Shown here: piece by piece, positions 29,464-38,427 of the stretch
Numbering within the stretch: position 1 is the first letter of the stretch
How the letters are laid out: the number at the start of each line of letters is the position of its first letter
Assembly: GCA_000233775.1 (NCBI GenBank)
Contig: CP003096.1
Coordinates: 1,204,501 to 1,268,500 of the forward strand
Source: Thermovirga lienii DSM 17291
GTDB lineage: Bacteria; Synergistota; Synergistia; Synergistales; Thermovirgaceae
Length of the DNA stretch: 64,000 nt
Direction of reading: 5' to 3'
Made by a program: the position numbers and the translations under genes
Notes under the pieces: model-generated
What the model was told of the DNA's origin: nothing
Databases searched by the model: none
What the model saw: only the letters and a program-made list of their open reading frames with translations

Positions 29464-29812
29464 TGATATCCTCCACCTCCAACGACTCTATTTCCAGTTC
29501 CATGCCATTCAAAAGTTCCACATCTACACTTCCACATTCTTCACATAAGCCTGTCGTAGCCTTTTCTTCACTCCATTCTTTCCCACAAGTCCTGCACTTC
29601 CACCTTATTGGCACCACATCCAGTTCCAACTTGGCCCCATCAAGGAAGGTTCCCTCCGTAGCTACTTGAAATGCAAACACCATCACCTCTGGAATAACTT
29701 GTCTCATGGCGCCAACCTTAAGGTTGACCTTTAAGATCTTACCCCATTCGTTAGACTTACTTTGGTTATCCAGCTCCTCTATTAGAGCCTCTATTAAAGA
29801 TAGTTCGTGCAT
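29447..29812 (-). CDS. hypA: Hydrogenase maturation nickel metallochaperone HypA
   Basis: A 121-aa HypA. The N-terminal MHELS provides the nickel-binding His2. The zinc domain has four cysteines, CRTCG and CEECG. ATG follows GGGGGAAAATAG. It overlaps hypB and follows the molybdopterin oxidoreductase gene by 31 bases. Acts with HypB. Confidence 0.94.
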   Translation of the reverse strand: MHELSLIEALIEELDNQSKSNEWGKILKVNLKVGAMRQVIPEVMVFAFQVATEGTFLDGAKLELDVVPIRWKCRTCGKEWSEEKATTGLCEECGSVDVELLNGMELEIESLEVEDINVTEN

Positions 29813-29843
29813 CTATTTTCCCCCATCCCATCCGCAAGTTCAC

Positions 29844-31730
29844 CTATAGTCTTCTCAAGGTCACAAAACTTTCATGGAAAGGCGCTCCGTATCCTGGTGA
29901 AACCCTTGGGGTTGTTAGCTCGTTTACCCAAGGATACCCCTGAACCATGATACAGTAACCCGAATTCATTGTTTTGTCGATTCGACAAACTCCTTTGAGG
30001 TCGAATCCTTTCGCCGTAAGTACCACAAGGTCATTGTCTTTTATACCCCTATCAAGGGCATCTTTCTCTGAAAGGAAAATTTCCGGTACCTCTGGTTCTC
30101 CAACTCCGAAGGTTTGTCCATTTATGAACTCTGAGGAGTGGACAGATACCAACCTTAACGTTTCAGAACTTTTATTCTCTTCTGTAATCGCTGTAAGATC
30201 GTCGGGAAGAAAAACTTCAATAGCCTTTTTTTCACACCACGTATCTTCCTCTTTGAAAGAATAAACTCCCTTAGAGATCTGTTTTACCAATGGCGAGCTT
30301 TTCAACATTTGATCCATTACGTTTCTTGCCTTTTCTAAATCCATGCTTAAACCCAATTTTTGAGCCAAGAGAGTGAAAATGGTTGTCTCGGGAAGGGCCT
30401 CACCAGGAGGATCCATAACCTTTTCGCTCCTCAAGAGATATCCGTGCCACCATGAGCCCAACCAATCTGGCCCTTCTTCCAAGAAGCATGCGGCCGGAAG
30501 CACCAAATCACAGAGCTTGGCCGTCTCCGACATTTCTATATCTATGCATACCTTGAAAGAAATATCCGCCATTGCTCTCCTGAAGGCTTCGCCTCCAGGA
30601 GACTGTTTAGCAGGATTGCAACAGGTAAAGAGCGCTGTTTTTATCTTTGGACTGTAGCGAGAGACGTTTAAAACCCAATCGCCTATGGGGACTCTTCTAC
30701 GCACTGGCGGCACACCCACCAACTCCACAGGAAACATCCGATCTTCGTCTTTTCCAAATACCACTCCCGCCCCTCTTAAATCAAAGGCACCAAGCAAAAG
30801 AGAAAGGGCCACAAGCAAGTGAAAGGTAGACGATCCTGACATGTACCTTTGCGGTCCATAACCTGCATATATGGCAACTGGCCTATTAGCCAAAAGCCAT
30901 GAGTAGATTGTTTCAAATGTAGGTTTGTCCAAACCAGTAAACTCCAACAACTTCCCTTCATTCAGCCCCTCTAATGCTTCCTGGAAACCATCGGCGTTTT
31001 TTGCCCTTTTGCGCCAGGATGGCCAAGCATCACCACTCTCCAACAACCTCTTACAAAGCAATGCCGCAAGCGCCCCGTCACTCCCAGGCCTTATCCTCCA
31101 CCATACATCTGCAAAATCTGTCGTTGATGTGCGTCGTATTTCCAAAGCTCCAACCTTGACATCTTTTTTAATCCTCAACTCTCTAATGATTGGCAATAAG
31201 TGGGGGTGAGTTTCAACTGCGTTTCGCCCCCAAAATAGAACCCCTCGCGCATGCTTTAAGTTATCTGGCTTATAAACAGGCGTAAAGCCAAAAGCCTTTT
31301 TGAGTCCTGCACCTCCAGCTGAACCACATAAAGAACCTCTAGGCTCAGTATAGCCACCTAGATCGACAAACAATTTCTTGAAAAGCTTCTTCGAATAGTA
31401 CAAAGAGCCTGCTCCCTGATAGACAAAGTTAGAAAGAGGTCCTTCGGACGATACTGCCTCTTGGATTTGGTGAGCCCAAAGCGCAATTGCCCTTTCCCAT
31501 GAAATCTCTTTCCACCCGGCAGCATCTCTGACAAGTGGTAGCTTCAACCTTCTAGGTGACCTAACTCGCTCTTCCCATCTCTTTCCTTTCTTACAAATCC
31601 AACCTCCGCCTGTCAAAGGAAACTGAGGGTTGCCCTTCAATTTAACAGTTAAGCCATCTAGTCTTTCCACCAGCATGGAACAGCTGTCCGGACAGTCATA
31701 AGGGCAACAAGAGATAAAGCTTTTTACCAT
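29844..31730 (-). CDS. Molybdopterin (Mo/W) oxidoreductase with one N-terminal 4Fe-4S cluster
   Basis: A 628-aa enzyme of the DMSO reductase superfamily. The cluster motif is CPYDCPDSCSM with a fourth Cys in WICKKGK (C46). The candidate Mo/W ligand is C135 in GSLCGSAGG, a Cys rather than selenocysteine. The C-terminal cofactor-binding domain (about 510-628) is present. No twin-arginine signal is seen, so it is probably cytoplasmic. No partner subunit genes lie nearby. Candidates include thiosulfate/polysulfide-type reductases, formate dehydrogenase-like or hydratase-like proteins; the substrate is unknown. Confidence 0.85.
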   Translation of the reverse strand: MVKSFISCCPYDCPDSCSMLVERLDGLTVKLKGNPQFPLTGGGWICKKGKRWEERVRSPRRLKLPLVRDAAGWKEISWERAIALWAHQIQEAVSSEGPLSNFVYQGAGSLYYSKKLFKKLFVDLGGYTEPRGSLCGSAGGAGLKKAFGFTPVYKPDNLKHARGVLFWGRNAVETHPHLLPIIRELRIKKDVKVGALEIRRTSTTDFADVWWRIRPGSDGALAALLCKRLLESGDAWPSWRKRAKNADGFQEALEGLNEGKLLEFTGLDKPTFETIYSWLLANRPVAIYAGYGPQRYMSGSSTFHLLVALSLLLGAFDLRGAGVVFGKDEDRMFPVELVGVPPVRRRVPIGDWVLNVSRYSPKIKTALFTCCNPAKQSPGGEAFRRAMADISFKVCIDIEMSETAKLCDLVLPAACFLEEGPDWLGSWWHGYLLRSEKVMDPPGEALPETTIFTLLAQKLGLSMDLEKARNVMDQMLKSSPLVKQISKGVYSFKEEDTWCEKKAIEVFLPDDLTAITEENKSSETLRLVSVHSSEFINGQTFGVGEPEVPEIFLSEKDALDRGIKDNDLVVLTAKGFDLKGVCRIDKTMNSGYCIMVQGYPWVNELTTPRVSPGYGAPFHESFVTLRRL

Positions 31731-31790
31731 CTAAACACCTCTTTCCATCTACTTCAAACATTCAATATACATGGTAGATGGCAATCATGC

Positions 31791-31824
31791 AAAAAAATTA
31801 TGGCGGGATTGCTCCCGCCATAAT
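31791..31824 (-). terminator. Intrinsic terminator of hpf
   Basis: On the minus strand the perfect stem ATTATGGCGGGA/TCCCGCCATAAT with a 4-base loop is followed by seven Ts, shortly after the hpf stop. Confidence 0.93.
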
Positions 31825-31850
31825 GCTTGAACTTTAATTTGCAGCTTTTA

Positions 31851-32399
31851 TCATTCTTCGGGGACCAAAAGACCGAACCCTCCGTTTTTTCTCCTATATA
31901 TTACGTTTATCCCTCCATTTTCTGCATTTTTAAAGACGTAAAAATTGTGCCCCAACAGATCCATTTGCATTGAAGCTTCTTTTGCAGTCATGGGCCGAAG
32001 AGGGAAACGCTTTACCTTCACGACGTCATTGAAGGACTCCTCTGCTTCCCCGCTAACCTCGTTAATAAACTCGCCGATCTCAAAAGTCAATTCTTCATGG
32101 GATTTCATCCTGGCCTTGTCTTTTAGAAATTCTTTGTGCTTTTTAACCTGTCGCTCAATATTTTTTAGTCCTTTATCGAAGGCCTTTCTTATATCTTGAG
32201 CGTATTCCTCACCTCTCATTATGACTCCGTTCACATCAGCCGTTATCTCAACTACATACATGCCTCTGGTGAAATCAACCTCAACCTGGACGTCCAATAT
32301 CCGGTCGAAAAACTTCTCCAACTTTGAAAGCTTCCTTTCCATGTACTCCTTCATTTCATCCTGCAACTCAACGTGCTTGGTTACAAAACGGACATCCAT
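31851..32399 (-). CDS. hpf: Ribosome hibernation-promoting factor, long form
   Basis: A 182-aa long HPF that dimerises ribosomes into inactive 100S particles. The N-terminal domain (1 to about 95) is the RaiA/HPF fold. The C-terminal domain from about residue 130 (RFPLRPMTAKEASMQMDLLGH) is the dimerisation domain of long forms. ATG follows GGAGGGG. It is a single gene with its own terminator. Confidence 0.93.
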   Translation of the reverse strand: MDVRFVTKHVELQDEMKEYMERKLSKLEKFFDRILDVQVEVDFTRGMYVVEITADVNGVIMRGEEYAQDIRKAFDKGLKNIERQVKKHKEFLKDKARMKSHEELTFEIGEFINEVSGEAEESFNDVVKVKRFPLRPMTAKEASMQMDLLGHNFYVFKNAENGGINVIYRRKNGGFGLLVPEE

Positions 32400-32502
32400 G
32401 AGATCCCCTCCATTCTCTTTCTATCTATGGTTTTATTTTACCACTATCCTTTATTATTTTAAAGTATTCTAGCAATTTATTGTTCTAACGTTCTATTTAC
32501 TG

Positions 32503-32531
32503 TTGTTAATTAACACGACCCACCTTATAAT
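32503..32531 (+). promoter_or_regulatory. Promoter of the class I aminotransferase gene
   Basis: TTGTTA (32503-32508), a 17-base spacer and TATAAT (32526-32531). Just downstream, TACAC (32545-32549) and GTGTA (32556-32560) form a small inverted repeat that could be an operator or a 5' hairpin. Confidence 0.8.
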
Positions 32532-32588
32532 TCAACTTGTTGGCTACACCTTGTTGTGTATCTCTTATGAGACTGGAGGGGTTTTCAG

Positions 32589-33779
32589 ATGAAACTTTCA
32601 CAAAGGGCTCTCAGAATGGAGCCATCTGCTACTCTCGCGGTAGTAGGAAAAGCCAAAAAACTTAAAGCGGAAGGGAAACCGGTAATTTCCTTTGGCGCCG
32701 GCGAACCAGATTTCAATTCCCCCGCCGCGGCTCTGGCATACGCCAAAGAGGCAATGGAGAGAGGAGAAACCCATTACACTATAGCTACAGGCATTCCAAA
32801 ACTGAAAGAACTGGTGGTCGATTATTATAAAAACAGGTTCAACATAGAGACAAAGCCTGAGCAGGTCATAATAGGAGCAGGAGCAAAACCCCTTATCTAC
32901 GAGGCTTTGGCTTGCCTTTTGGATCCTGGGGATGAAGTGTTGGTGTTCTCTCCCGCATGGGTAAGCTACGTGGAACAGATAAGATTATGTGAAGGAAAAG
33001 AGGTAATAGTCGAAACATCGGATACCGATTTCATCCCTTCCATAGAGAGAGTCAAACAGGCCATAACAGATAAAACTGTCGGCATGATCATAAATACCCC
33101 CAATAACCCAACAGGTGCCGTTTATGACAAAAAAACCCTTGCTGAGTTGGCAGAACTGGCCAAGGAGAAAGACCTTTGGATAATTTACGATGAAATCTAT
33201 GAACGGCTAGTTTATGAAAATGAAACTCATCACTGCATTCTAAGCCTCGTTCCGGAGATAGAGGACAGAACAATCCTTATAAACGGTGTAAGCAAGGCTT
33301 TCGCTATGACAGGATGGAGAATCGGCTATGGAATAGCTCCAACGTGGCTTGCACCTAAGATGGGAGCTTTCCAGGGACATCTGACCTCAAATCCATGTTC
33401 CATTGCCCAGTGGGCCGCTGTGGGGGCCCTTGAAAAGGCAGAGGACGATGTAGTAAAAATGCATAAGGCCTTTAGTGAAAGAAGAAAGCTTATAGTGGAG
33501 CTACTAAGTACGATGCCCCATATTAGCTTCACAGCCCCTAAAGGTGCCTTTTACGTGTTCGTCAATATAAAAGGAACTTTGGGCAAAAAGCACGGCAACG
33601 ATTTAATTGACACCGATATCACTTTTTGTACTCAACTCTTGGAGAAAAAATACGTGGCCGCTGTACCTGGAACAGCGTTTCTTGCGCCTGGCCATATCCG
33701 CTTGGGATATGCGAATTCCGCCGAAGAGATCACTGAAGGAATGAACAGACTTAAGAGCTTCCTAGAAGAAATAAAGTAA
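32589..33779 (+). CDS. Class I/II pyridoxal phosphate aminotransferase (aspartate-aminotransferase-like)
   Basis: A 396-aa fold-type I aminotransferase of the AspC Ib type. Seen are ISFGAGEPDFNSP, TPNNPTGAVYD, YDEIYERLVY and the PLP lysine in NGVSKAFAMTGWRIGYG. The C-terminal Arg for the substrate carboxylate is in HIRLGYA. GGAGGGG precedes ATG. It is a single gene with a clear promoter and terminator. Its likely role is amino-group transfer between amino acids and 2-oxoglutarate. Confidence 0.92.
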   Translation: MKLSQRALRMEPSATLAVVGKAKKLKAEGKPVISFGAGEPDFNSPAAALAYAKEAMERGETHYTIATGIPKLKELVVDYYKNRFNIETKPEQVIIGAGAKPLIYEALACLLDPGDEVLVFSPAWVSYVEQIRLCEGKEVIVETSDTDFIPSIERVKQAITDKTVGMIINTPNNPTGAVYDKKTLAELAELAKEKDLWIIYDEIYERLVYENETHHCILSLVPEIEDRTILINGVSKAFAMTGWRIGYGIAPTWLAPKMGAFQGHLTSNPCSIAQWAAVGALEKAEDDVVKMHKAFSERRKLIVELLSTMPHISFTAPKGAFYVFVNIKGTLGKKHGNDLIDTDITFCTQLLEKKYVAAVPGTAFLAPGHIRLGYANSAEEITEGMNRLKSFLEEIK

Positions 33780-33798
33780 AAAGGAACCAAGAAAACAA

Positions 33799-33828
33799 AA
33801 AATGGGGGCACAGAGATGCCCCCATTTT
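33799..33828. terminator. Bidirectional terminator between the aminotransferase and arcC
   Basis: The stem AAAATGGGGGCA/TGCCCCCATTTT with a 6-base loop has A- and T-rich flanks on both sides and serves the two convergent genes. Confidence 0.9.
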
Positions 33829-33857
33829 CATTACATAAAGCTGAACAAACACAAAAG

Positions 33858-34802
33858 TTAAGGGGTTATCTGAGTTCCAGCTTCACCCTCGAGAGCCTGA
33901 AGGGCCTCATTCAGGCTTGCAATGATGGCTCTCTTGCCTCCATTTTTGACGAAGCGTAAGGCCGCAGCAACTTTTGGCCCCATGCTTCCGGCCTTGAAAT
34001 GCCCCTCTTCTTGATACTTAGCCAACTCTTCGGCAGAGACATGACCCAACCATGTTTCATCAGGTTTTCCGTAGTTCAATGCCACTTTCGGAACATCGGT
34101 GAGGATCATGAAAACATCAGCGTTTACTTCCTGAGCAAGCCTTTCAGAAGCAAGGTCTTTATCTATAACGGCTTCCACTCCCTTGTAAAGGCCATCTGCT
34201 CCTTTTACTACAGGGATACCGCCACCTCCTGAAGCTATAACAGTGTAACCCCTGTCTACAAGATCTCTTATGGGATCAGCCTCAACTATATGGATAGGAT
34301 TAGGAGATGGAACGACTCTTCTCCAGCCTCTTCCAGCATCGTTTATCCAAGTCTCTTGTTTTTCGGCCATTCTCTGTCTTGCAACTTCCTCTGAATAAAA
34401 CGGTCCTACTGGTTTAGTGGGGTTCTTGAAAGCCTCATCGTTTGGATCAACTTCAACCCTGGTCACGCAACAGACAGGACGTCTACCTTCTATGTTTCTC
34501 AAGGTCAGCATGTTATCTATTGCCTGAACGAGCATGTATCCAATTAAACCCTGGCTTTCCGCGCCACATACATCCATCGGCATGGGTGGCACCTGTTTAG
34601 AACCAAGCTCGTTTTGTATGAGTATCGCTCCTACCTGTGGACCATTTCCATGGCTAACCACCACTTCATATCCTTTTTCTATCATCTCCACTATTTGACG
34701 TGCAGTAACCATGACGTTGGCCATTTGCTCTTCTGCAGTACCTTTTTGACCTCTCTGAAGTATGGCGTTACCCCCTAGAGCCACTACAACCTTCTGAACC
34801 AT
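33858..34802 (-). CDS. arcC: Carbamate kinase
   Basis: Makes ATP from carbamoyl phosphate and ADP. The protein is 314 aa. It has [14 protein letters not shown] at the N-terminus, [11 protein letters not shown], and the later [10 protein letters not shown] and [13 protein letters not shown] blocks, all typical. ATG follows GGGGGGAAA. No ornithine transcarbamylase or arginine deiminase gene is adjacent. In this organism it may serve arginine, purine or citrulline fermentation. Confidence 0.94.
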   Translation of the reverse strand: MVQKVVVALGGNAILQRGQKGTAEEQMANVMVTARQIVEMIEKGYEVVVSHGNGPQVGAILIQNELGSKQVPPMPMDVCGAESQGLIGYMLVQAIDNMLTLRNIEGRRPVCCVTRVEVDPNDEAFKNPTKPVGPFYSEEVARQRMAEKQETWINDAGRGWRRVVPSPNPIHIVEADPIRDLVDRGYTVIASGGGGIPVVKGADGLYKGVEAVIDKDLASERLAQEVNADVFMILTDVPKVALNYGKPDETWLGHVSAEELAKYQEEGHFKAGSMGPKVAAALRFVKNGGKRAIIASLNEALQALEGEAGTQITP

Positions 34803-34876
34803 TGGATTTCCCCCCGTTTAATATCATAAATTTCTGAAATCACGTCTTTGTGTTGCACGACCTATAGCATAGGAGG

Positions 34877-34906
34877 ATTATATATCTTTTGGGAAAAACT
34901 TGGCAA
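34877..34906 (-). promoter_or_regulatory. Promoter of arcC
   Basis: On the minus strand TTGCCA (34906-34901), an 18-base spacer and TATAAT (34882-34877), about 75 bases before the arcC start. Confidence 0.75.
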
Positions 34907-34941
34907 GCATTTTATAAACTTTTCTCTAGGTGCAGTTTAAT

Positions 34942-34988
34942 AACCCCCGAAGCATAGACGCTTGGGTTGACGTCTTACCTCGGGGGTT
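34942..34988 (-). terminator. Long hairpin after frr
   Basis: The arms AACCCCCGA and TCGGGGGTT (9 bp) enclose an inner AGACG/CGTCT helix, 36 bases after the frr stop and upstream of the arcC promoter. It lacks a T-run. The internal GCATAG could instead pair with CTATGC near 34999-35004. Terminator is the simplest reading. Confidence 0.6.
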
Positions 34989-35023
34989 TCACTTGCAGCT
35001 ATGCGCCTGTAGCAAGAAGGCAA

Positions 35024-35581
35024 TTACTTTTCCAGTATTTCCTTCTCCTTTTCCTCGGCCAATTCGTCTATCTTTTTGATAAACTCATCGGTTATTTTTT
35101 GTATACGCTCCAAATAATCGTGCATTTGGTCTTCGCTTATCTCTCCGCTTTTCTCTTTCTTTTTTATGTTATCGTTACCCTCTCTTCGAAGGTTTCTTAC
35201 TGCTATTCTGGCATCTTCAGCATATTTCTTGACCAGTTTTGAAAGCTCCTGCCGTCTTTCGCCTGTTAGTTCTGGAATATTAAGTCTTATAACATCTCCA
35301 TCCACCTGAGGATTTATTCCCAAGGGGGAAGCCTGAATCGCCTTTTCTATGGGCTTCACGGCTGTCTTATCCCAAGGAGCTATTAGAATCTGTCTTGGAT
35401 CCGGTATGGAGACCGTTGCCATCTGAGAAATGGGGACCATGCTTCCGTAATATTCCACCTTGATATCCTCAACTAATGCTGGATGGGCCCTCCCTGTCCG
35501 TATACCTTGCAGCTCTTTCTTTAGATGCTCTACGGCTTTTTCCATGCGCTCCTTCAAGTCTTTGAATTCTTTTTCAGCCAT
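35024..35581 (-). CDS. frr: Ribosome recycling factor
   Basis: Releases ribosomes from mRNA after termination with EF-G. ATG 35581 (MAEKEFKDLK) has AAGGAG 8 bases upstream and gives 185 aa, the standard length. Seen blocks are LQGIRTGRAHPALVEDI, DPRQILIAPWDK and VRNLRREGND. It follows pyrH by 5 bases and ends the rpsB-tsf-pyrH-frr operon. Confidence 0.95.
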   Translation of the reverse strand: MAEKEFKDLKERMEKAVEHLKKELQGIRTGRAHPALVEDIKVEYYGSMVPISQMATVSIPDPRQILIAPWDKTAVKPIEKAIQASPLGINPQVDGDVIRLNIPELTGERRQELSKLVKKYAEDARIAVRNLRREGNDNIKKKEKSGEISEDQMHDYLERIQKITDEFIKKIDELAEEKEKEILEK

Positions 35582-35586
35582 CTCAT

Positions 35587-36309
35587 TCACTCCTTTTTAG
35601 CGTGGACAATTGTACCTATTTTCTTTCCTTCCAGTAATATTTTGGTCAACGTACTTTCCTTCAATATATTGGCAACAATTATTGGAATATTGTTTTCCAT
35701 GCACAGGGAGAACGCTGCAGCGTCCATTACTTTGAGTTGTTCTTTTATGGCTTCTTCATAGGTTAGCTCTTTCAACAACTTGGCATCAGCATTCAGCGAT
35801 GGATCCTTATCATATATACCATCCACCTTGGTAACTTTCAATAGGCACTCAGCACCAATTTCTGCTGCTCGTAGGGCGGCCGCCGTATCTGTAGAGAAAT
35901 AGGGTGACCCTGTACCTGCAGCAAAGATAACTACCCTGCCTTTCTCCAAATGTCTAAGGGCTCTTCTTCTGATAAACGGTTCCGCTATCGCTTTCATTTC
36001 TATGGCTGTTTGGACTCTAGTTGGCACTCCAAGCTTCTCCAAGGCACTCTGCAAAGCCAAGGAGTTAATTACCGTGGCAAGCATTCCCATATAATCGCCT
36101 TGCGCCCTGTCCAGGTTGAGCTTTTCAGCATTTACGCCCCTAAAAATATTCCCTCCACCCACAACTATTGCTATCTCAATTCCAGCCTTGGCAAGTTCAG
36201 CCATGTCCTTACATATTCTCAGCACCACATCCATATCAAGCCCAAAACCTTTTGCTCCCGCTAAAACCTCACCTGAAAGCTTTATAAGAACACGCTTGTA
36301 AGGCAACAT
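35587..36309 (-). CDS. pyrH: UMP kinase
   Basis: Phosphorylates UMP to UDP. ATG 36309 ([18 protein letters not shown]) gives 240 aa, with AGGAGGG upstream. It has the N-terminal [15 protein letters not shown] and the [20 protein letters not shown] block that defines bacterial PyrH. A terminator-like hairpin separates it from tsf, so its expression may be partly attenuated or driven by readthrough. Confidence 0.95.
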   Translation of the reverse strand: MLPYKRVLIKLSGEVLAGAKGFGLDMDVVLRICKDMAELAKAGIEIAIVVGGGNIFRGVNAEKLNLDRAQGDYMGMLATVINSLALQSALEKLGVPTRVQTAIEMKAIAEPFIRRRALRHLEKGRVVIFAAGTGSPYFSTDTAAALRAAEIGAECLLKVTKVDGIYDKDPSLNADAKLLKELTYEEAIKEQLKVMDAAAFSLCMENNIPIIVANILKESTLTKILLEGKKIGTIVHAKKE

Positions 36310-36339
36310 CCCTACTTCTTCCCTCCTGAAATCAATACT

Positions 36340-36369
36340 AAAAGAGCGGGGATTAATCCCCGCTCTTTT
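36340..36369 (-). terminator. Hairpin between tsf and pyrH
   Basis: AAAAGAGCGGGGA/TCCCCGCTCTTTT forms a strong stem with a tiny loop and T-runs on both strands. Placed inside the operon, it may reduce transcription into pyrH-frr. Confidence 0.88.
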
Positions 36370-36385
36370 TTCCTGCTTGATCAAA

Positions 36386-36979
36386 CTATTCTCCTATCGA
36401 AAAACGAGAGAACCTTCTTACCACGATGTTTTCACCAAGAACGGCTATTTTCTCAATTATGAGGTCCTTTATCTTCTTCTCAGGGTCCCTAATATATTTT
36501 TGCTCCAAAAGACATGTCTCTTCGTAAAATTTAGCCAATCGACCCTCTGCTATCTTTTCAACTATATGCTCTGGTTTGCCTTCTTCGAGAGCCTGAGCCT
36601 TGTATATTTCCTTTTCCCTCTCCAAGTCTTCAGCAGGCACGTCGTCAACGGAAACATACAAGGGAGCAGCAGCTGCTATATGCATGGCTATTTCCTTGCC
36701 AAGCTCCTGGAACTCATCAGTTCTGGCAACGAAGTCAGTCTCGCAGTTGAGCTCAACCAACGTTCCGATCTTTCCATTAGTGTGAATGTAGCTGAAAACA
36801 AGCCCCTCAGAAGCCGTTCTCCCTGCTTTCTTTGCGGCTTTGGCTAGCCCCTTTTCTCTCAAATAATCCACAGCTTTTTCGATATCTCCATCGCACTCCT
36901 GTAAGGCTTTTTTGCAATCTAAAACCCCAGCACCAGAGCGATGTCTAAGTTCTTTGACAGCTTCCATATCAATAGACAT
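36386..36979 (-). CDS. tsf: Elongation factor Ts (short form)
   Basis: The nucleotide exchange factor for EF-Tu. The protein is 197 aa, the short type seen in several non-proteobacterial lineages. The N-terminal [19 protein letters not shown] and the core [12 protein letters not shown] are conserved, and [13 protein letters not shown] is near the C-terminus. It lies 3 bases after rpsB. Confidence 0.95.
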   Translation of the reverse strand: MSIDMEAVKELRHRSGAGVLDCKKALQECDGDIEKAVDYLREKGLAKAAKKAGRTASEGLVFSYIHTNGKIGTLVELNCETDFVARTDEFQELGKEIAMHIAAAAPLYVSVDDVPAEDLEREKEIYKAQALEEGKPEHIVEKIAEGRLAKFYEETCLLEQKYIRDPEKKIKDLIIEKIAVLGENIVVRRFSRFSIGE

Positions 36980-36982
36980 AAA

Positions 36983-37840
36983 CTAATCCTCCTTCCAACC
37001 TTTGCGGCCTTCAAGTTCTTTATCCAACAATTTATCTTCCACAACACCGTAATTTTCTTGGAGTTTCTCCCTTACTGTGATAGTATCTTCCTCAAATGCA
37101 CCCACCGTCTTGACGGGCTCTGCTTCTTCCTCGCTTGGGGCCTCTGCAACCCCGTCTACACCCTGTTTGCCTTCTATGATTGCATTAGCCAGCGTCCCGA
37201 TTATCAATCTGATTGCCCTTATAGCATCGTCGTTTCCTGGGATAGGAAAGTCAATCAAATCGGGGTCACAGTTAGTGTCAACTATAGCAACGATGGGAAT
37301 ATTGAGTTTTCTAGCCTCCATAACAGCTATGTTCTCTCTCCTGGGATCTACTATAACCAGTGCATCAGGAAGACTCCTCATATCCTTGATACCCAAGAGG
37401 AATTTCTCTAATTTTGCTCTCTCTTTTTTCAATGCAGCAAGCTCTTTCTTGCTCATTCTTTCCATAGACTCTTTCTCTTCTAGCTCCTGGAGTTCGATCA
37501 TCCTGTTGACCCTGCGCCTTATCGTAGAAAAGTTTGTCAGAAGGCCACCCAACCACCTGTGGTTGATGTAGAACTGTCCACACCTGAGGGCCTCATCCCT
37601 TATGGTTTCCTGGGCCTGCTTCTTGGTTCCTACGAAAAGAACTGATCCTCCGCCTTTGGAAACCTCTCTCAAAAAGTCATAAGCTCTTTCCAAACCTTTG
37701 ACAGTCTTCTGGAGATCCAATATATAAACCCCGTTCCTCTCGGTGAAGATATAGGGTTTCATCTTTGGATTCCACCTGCGAGTTTGGTGACCAAAATGGA
37801 CACCACTTTCCAACAACTGTTTCATAGAAACTACCGACAC
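36983..37840 (-). CDS. rpsB: Ribosomal protein S2
   Basis: A small-subunit protein, 285 aa from GTG 37840 (GGAGGG 6 bases upstream). It has the S2 signatures [25 protein letters not shown] and [24 protein letters not shown]. Beyond the usual end (about residue 225) there is an acidic, low-complexity tail of about 60 residues, as in some other S2 proteins. First gene of the operon. Confidence 0.95.
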   Translation of the reverse strand: MSVVSMKQLLESGVHFGHQTRRWNPKMKPYIFTERNGVYILDLQKTVKGLERAYDFLREVSKGGGSVLFVGTKKQAQETIRDEALRCGQFYINHRWLGGLLTNFSTIRRRVNRMIELQELEEKESMERMSKKELAALKKERAKLEKFLLGIKDMRSLPDALVIVDPRRENIAVMEARKLNIPIVAIVDTNCDPDLIDFPIPGNDDAIRAIRLIIGTLANAIIEGKQGVDGVAEAPSEEEAEPVKTVGAFEEDTITVREKLQENYGVVEDKLLDKELEGRKGWKED

Positions 37841-37953
37841 AACTATCCCTCCCGTTTTTGGTTTTCCCTCCACATCCATCCTCTGGAATCACAATCCCGA
37901 TGAAAGGACACCAGTGATCCCATCAGAATGTGTGAGTATTAAGACCAAAGGGG

Positions 37954-37983
37954 AGTATAACATAATTGGGCATTGACCAGCAA
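37954..37983 (-). promoter_or_regulatory. Promoter of rpsB operon
   Basis: On the minus strand TTGCTG (37983-37978), an 18-base spacer and TATACT (37959-37954). It gives a leader of roughly 105 bases before the S2 start. Its -35 abuts that of the divergent repressor gene. Confidence 0.7.
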
Positions 37984-38001
37984 CAATTTTCTGTTTAGCA
38001 T
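37973..38001 (+). promoter_or_regulatory. Promoter of the CsoR/CstR-like gene with candidate operator
   Basis: TTGACC (37973-37978), a 17-base spacer and TAGCAT (37996-38001). Directly downstream lies ATACCCTGTAT (about 38002-38012), a small inverted repeat containing the TACCC core common in CsoR-family operators. This suggests autoregulation. Confidence 0.65.
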
Positions 38002-38035
38002 ATACCCTGTATCACTATCAAAAAGGAGGAGCATC

Positions 38036-38365
38036 ATGTCAAAAAAATCTCTAATAGACAAACTGGAAAACATGCCTTCCGATAGAAAGGCCTTGCTAAA
38101 CAGGCTCAAGAGAGTTGAAGGTCAGCTGAGAGGAATACAGAGAATGATAATAGAGGACAAGCCGTGCCATGATATCCTTTTACAATTATCGGCAGCACGT
38201 AAGGCAATGCAAAATGCTTGTATAGCAATTCTAAAAAATTATATTAAAAACTGCATAGAAGAATCCAAGAGTCCTGACCTGGAACAAATGGAAAGACTTA
38301 TAGGAACCCTCATAGAGATAAGTCCCCCAGCTTCATGCACATCAGAAGACGAGGACGACAATTAA
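38036..38365 (+). CDS. CsoR/CstR-family transcriptional repressor (DUF156), non-copper fingerprint
   Basis: A 109-aa all-helical repressor; ATG follows AAGGAGGAG. The family core LNRLKRVEGQLRGIQRMI is clear. In copper-sensing CsoR the ligands follow a Cys-His-Cys spacing of 25 and 29 residues. Here they are C44, Y69 and C73. The histidine is replaced, while both cysteines remain. That fits a CstR-like persulfide or redox sensor better than a Cu(I) sensor. C62 is an extra cysteine. No obvious target gene follows, because the next gene is convergent. Confidence 0.85.
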   Translation: MSKKSLIDKLENMPSDRKALLNRLKRVEGQLRGIQRMIIEDKPCHDILLQLSAARKAMQNACIAILKNYIKNCIEESKSPDLEQMERLIGTLIEISPPASCTSEDEDDN

Positions 38366-38375
38366 CGTGACACCC

Positions 38376-38427
38376 ATGTCCTCAGAGAGAGTTAGTTTCC
38401 TTCGACCAATCCTTTCTCTGAGGACAT
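38376..38427. terminator. 13-bp hairpin between convergent genes, overlapping a stop codon
   Basis: ATGTCCTCAGAGA (38376-38388) pairs with TCTCTGAGGACAT (38415-38427). The right arm is also the last coding stretch of the minus-strand unknown gene, whose stop lies in the loop. No long T-run on either side. Confidence 0.6.

Noticed and set aside
29844-31730. Selenocysteine in the molybdopterin oxidoreductase
   Set aside because: The expected ligand position is an ordinary Cys (C135) and the frame has no internal TGA.
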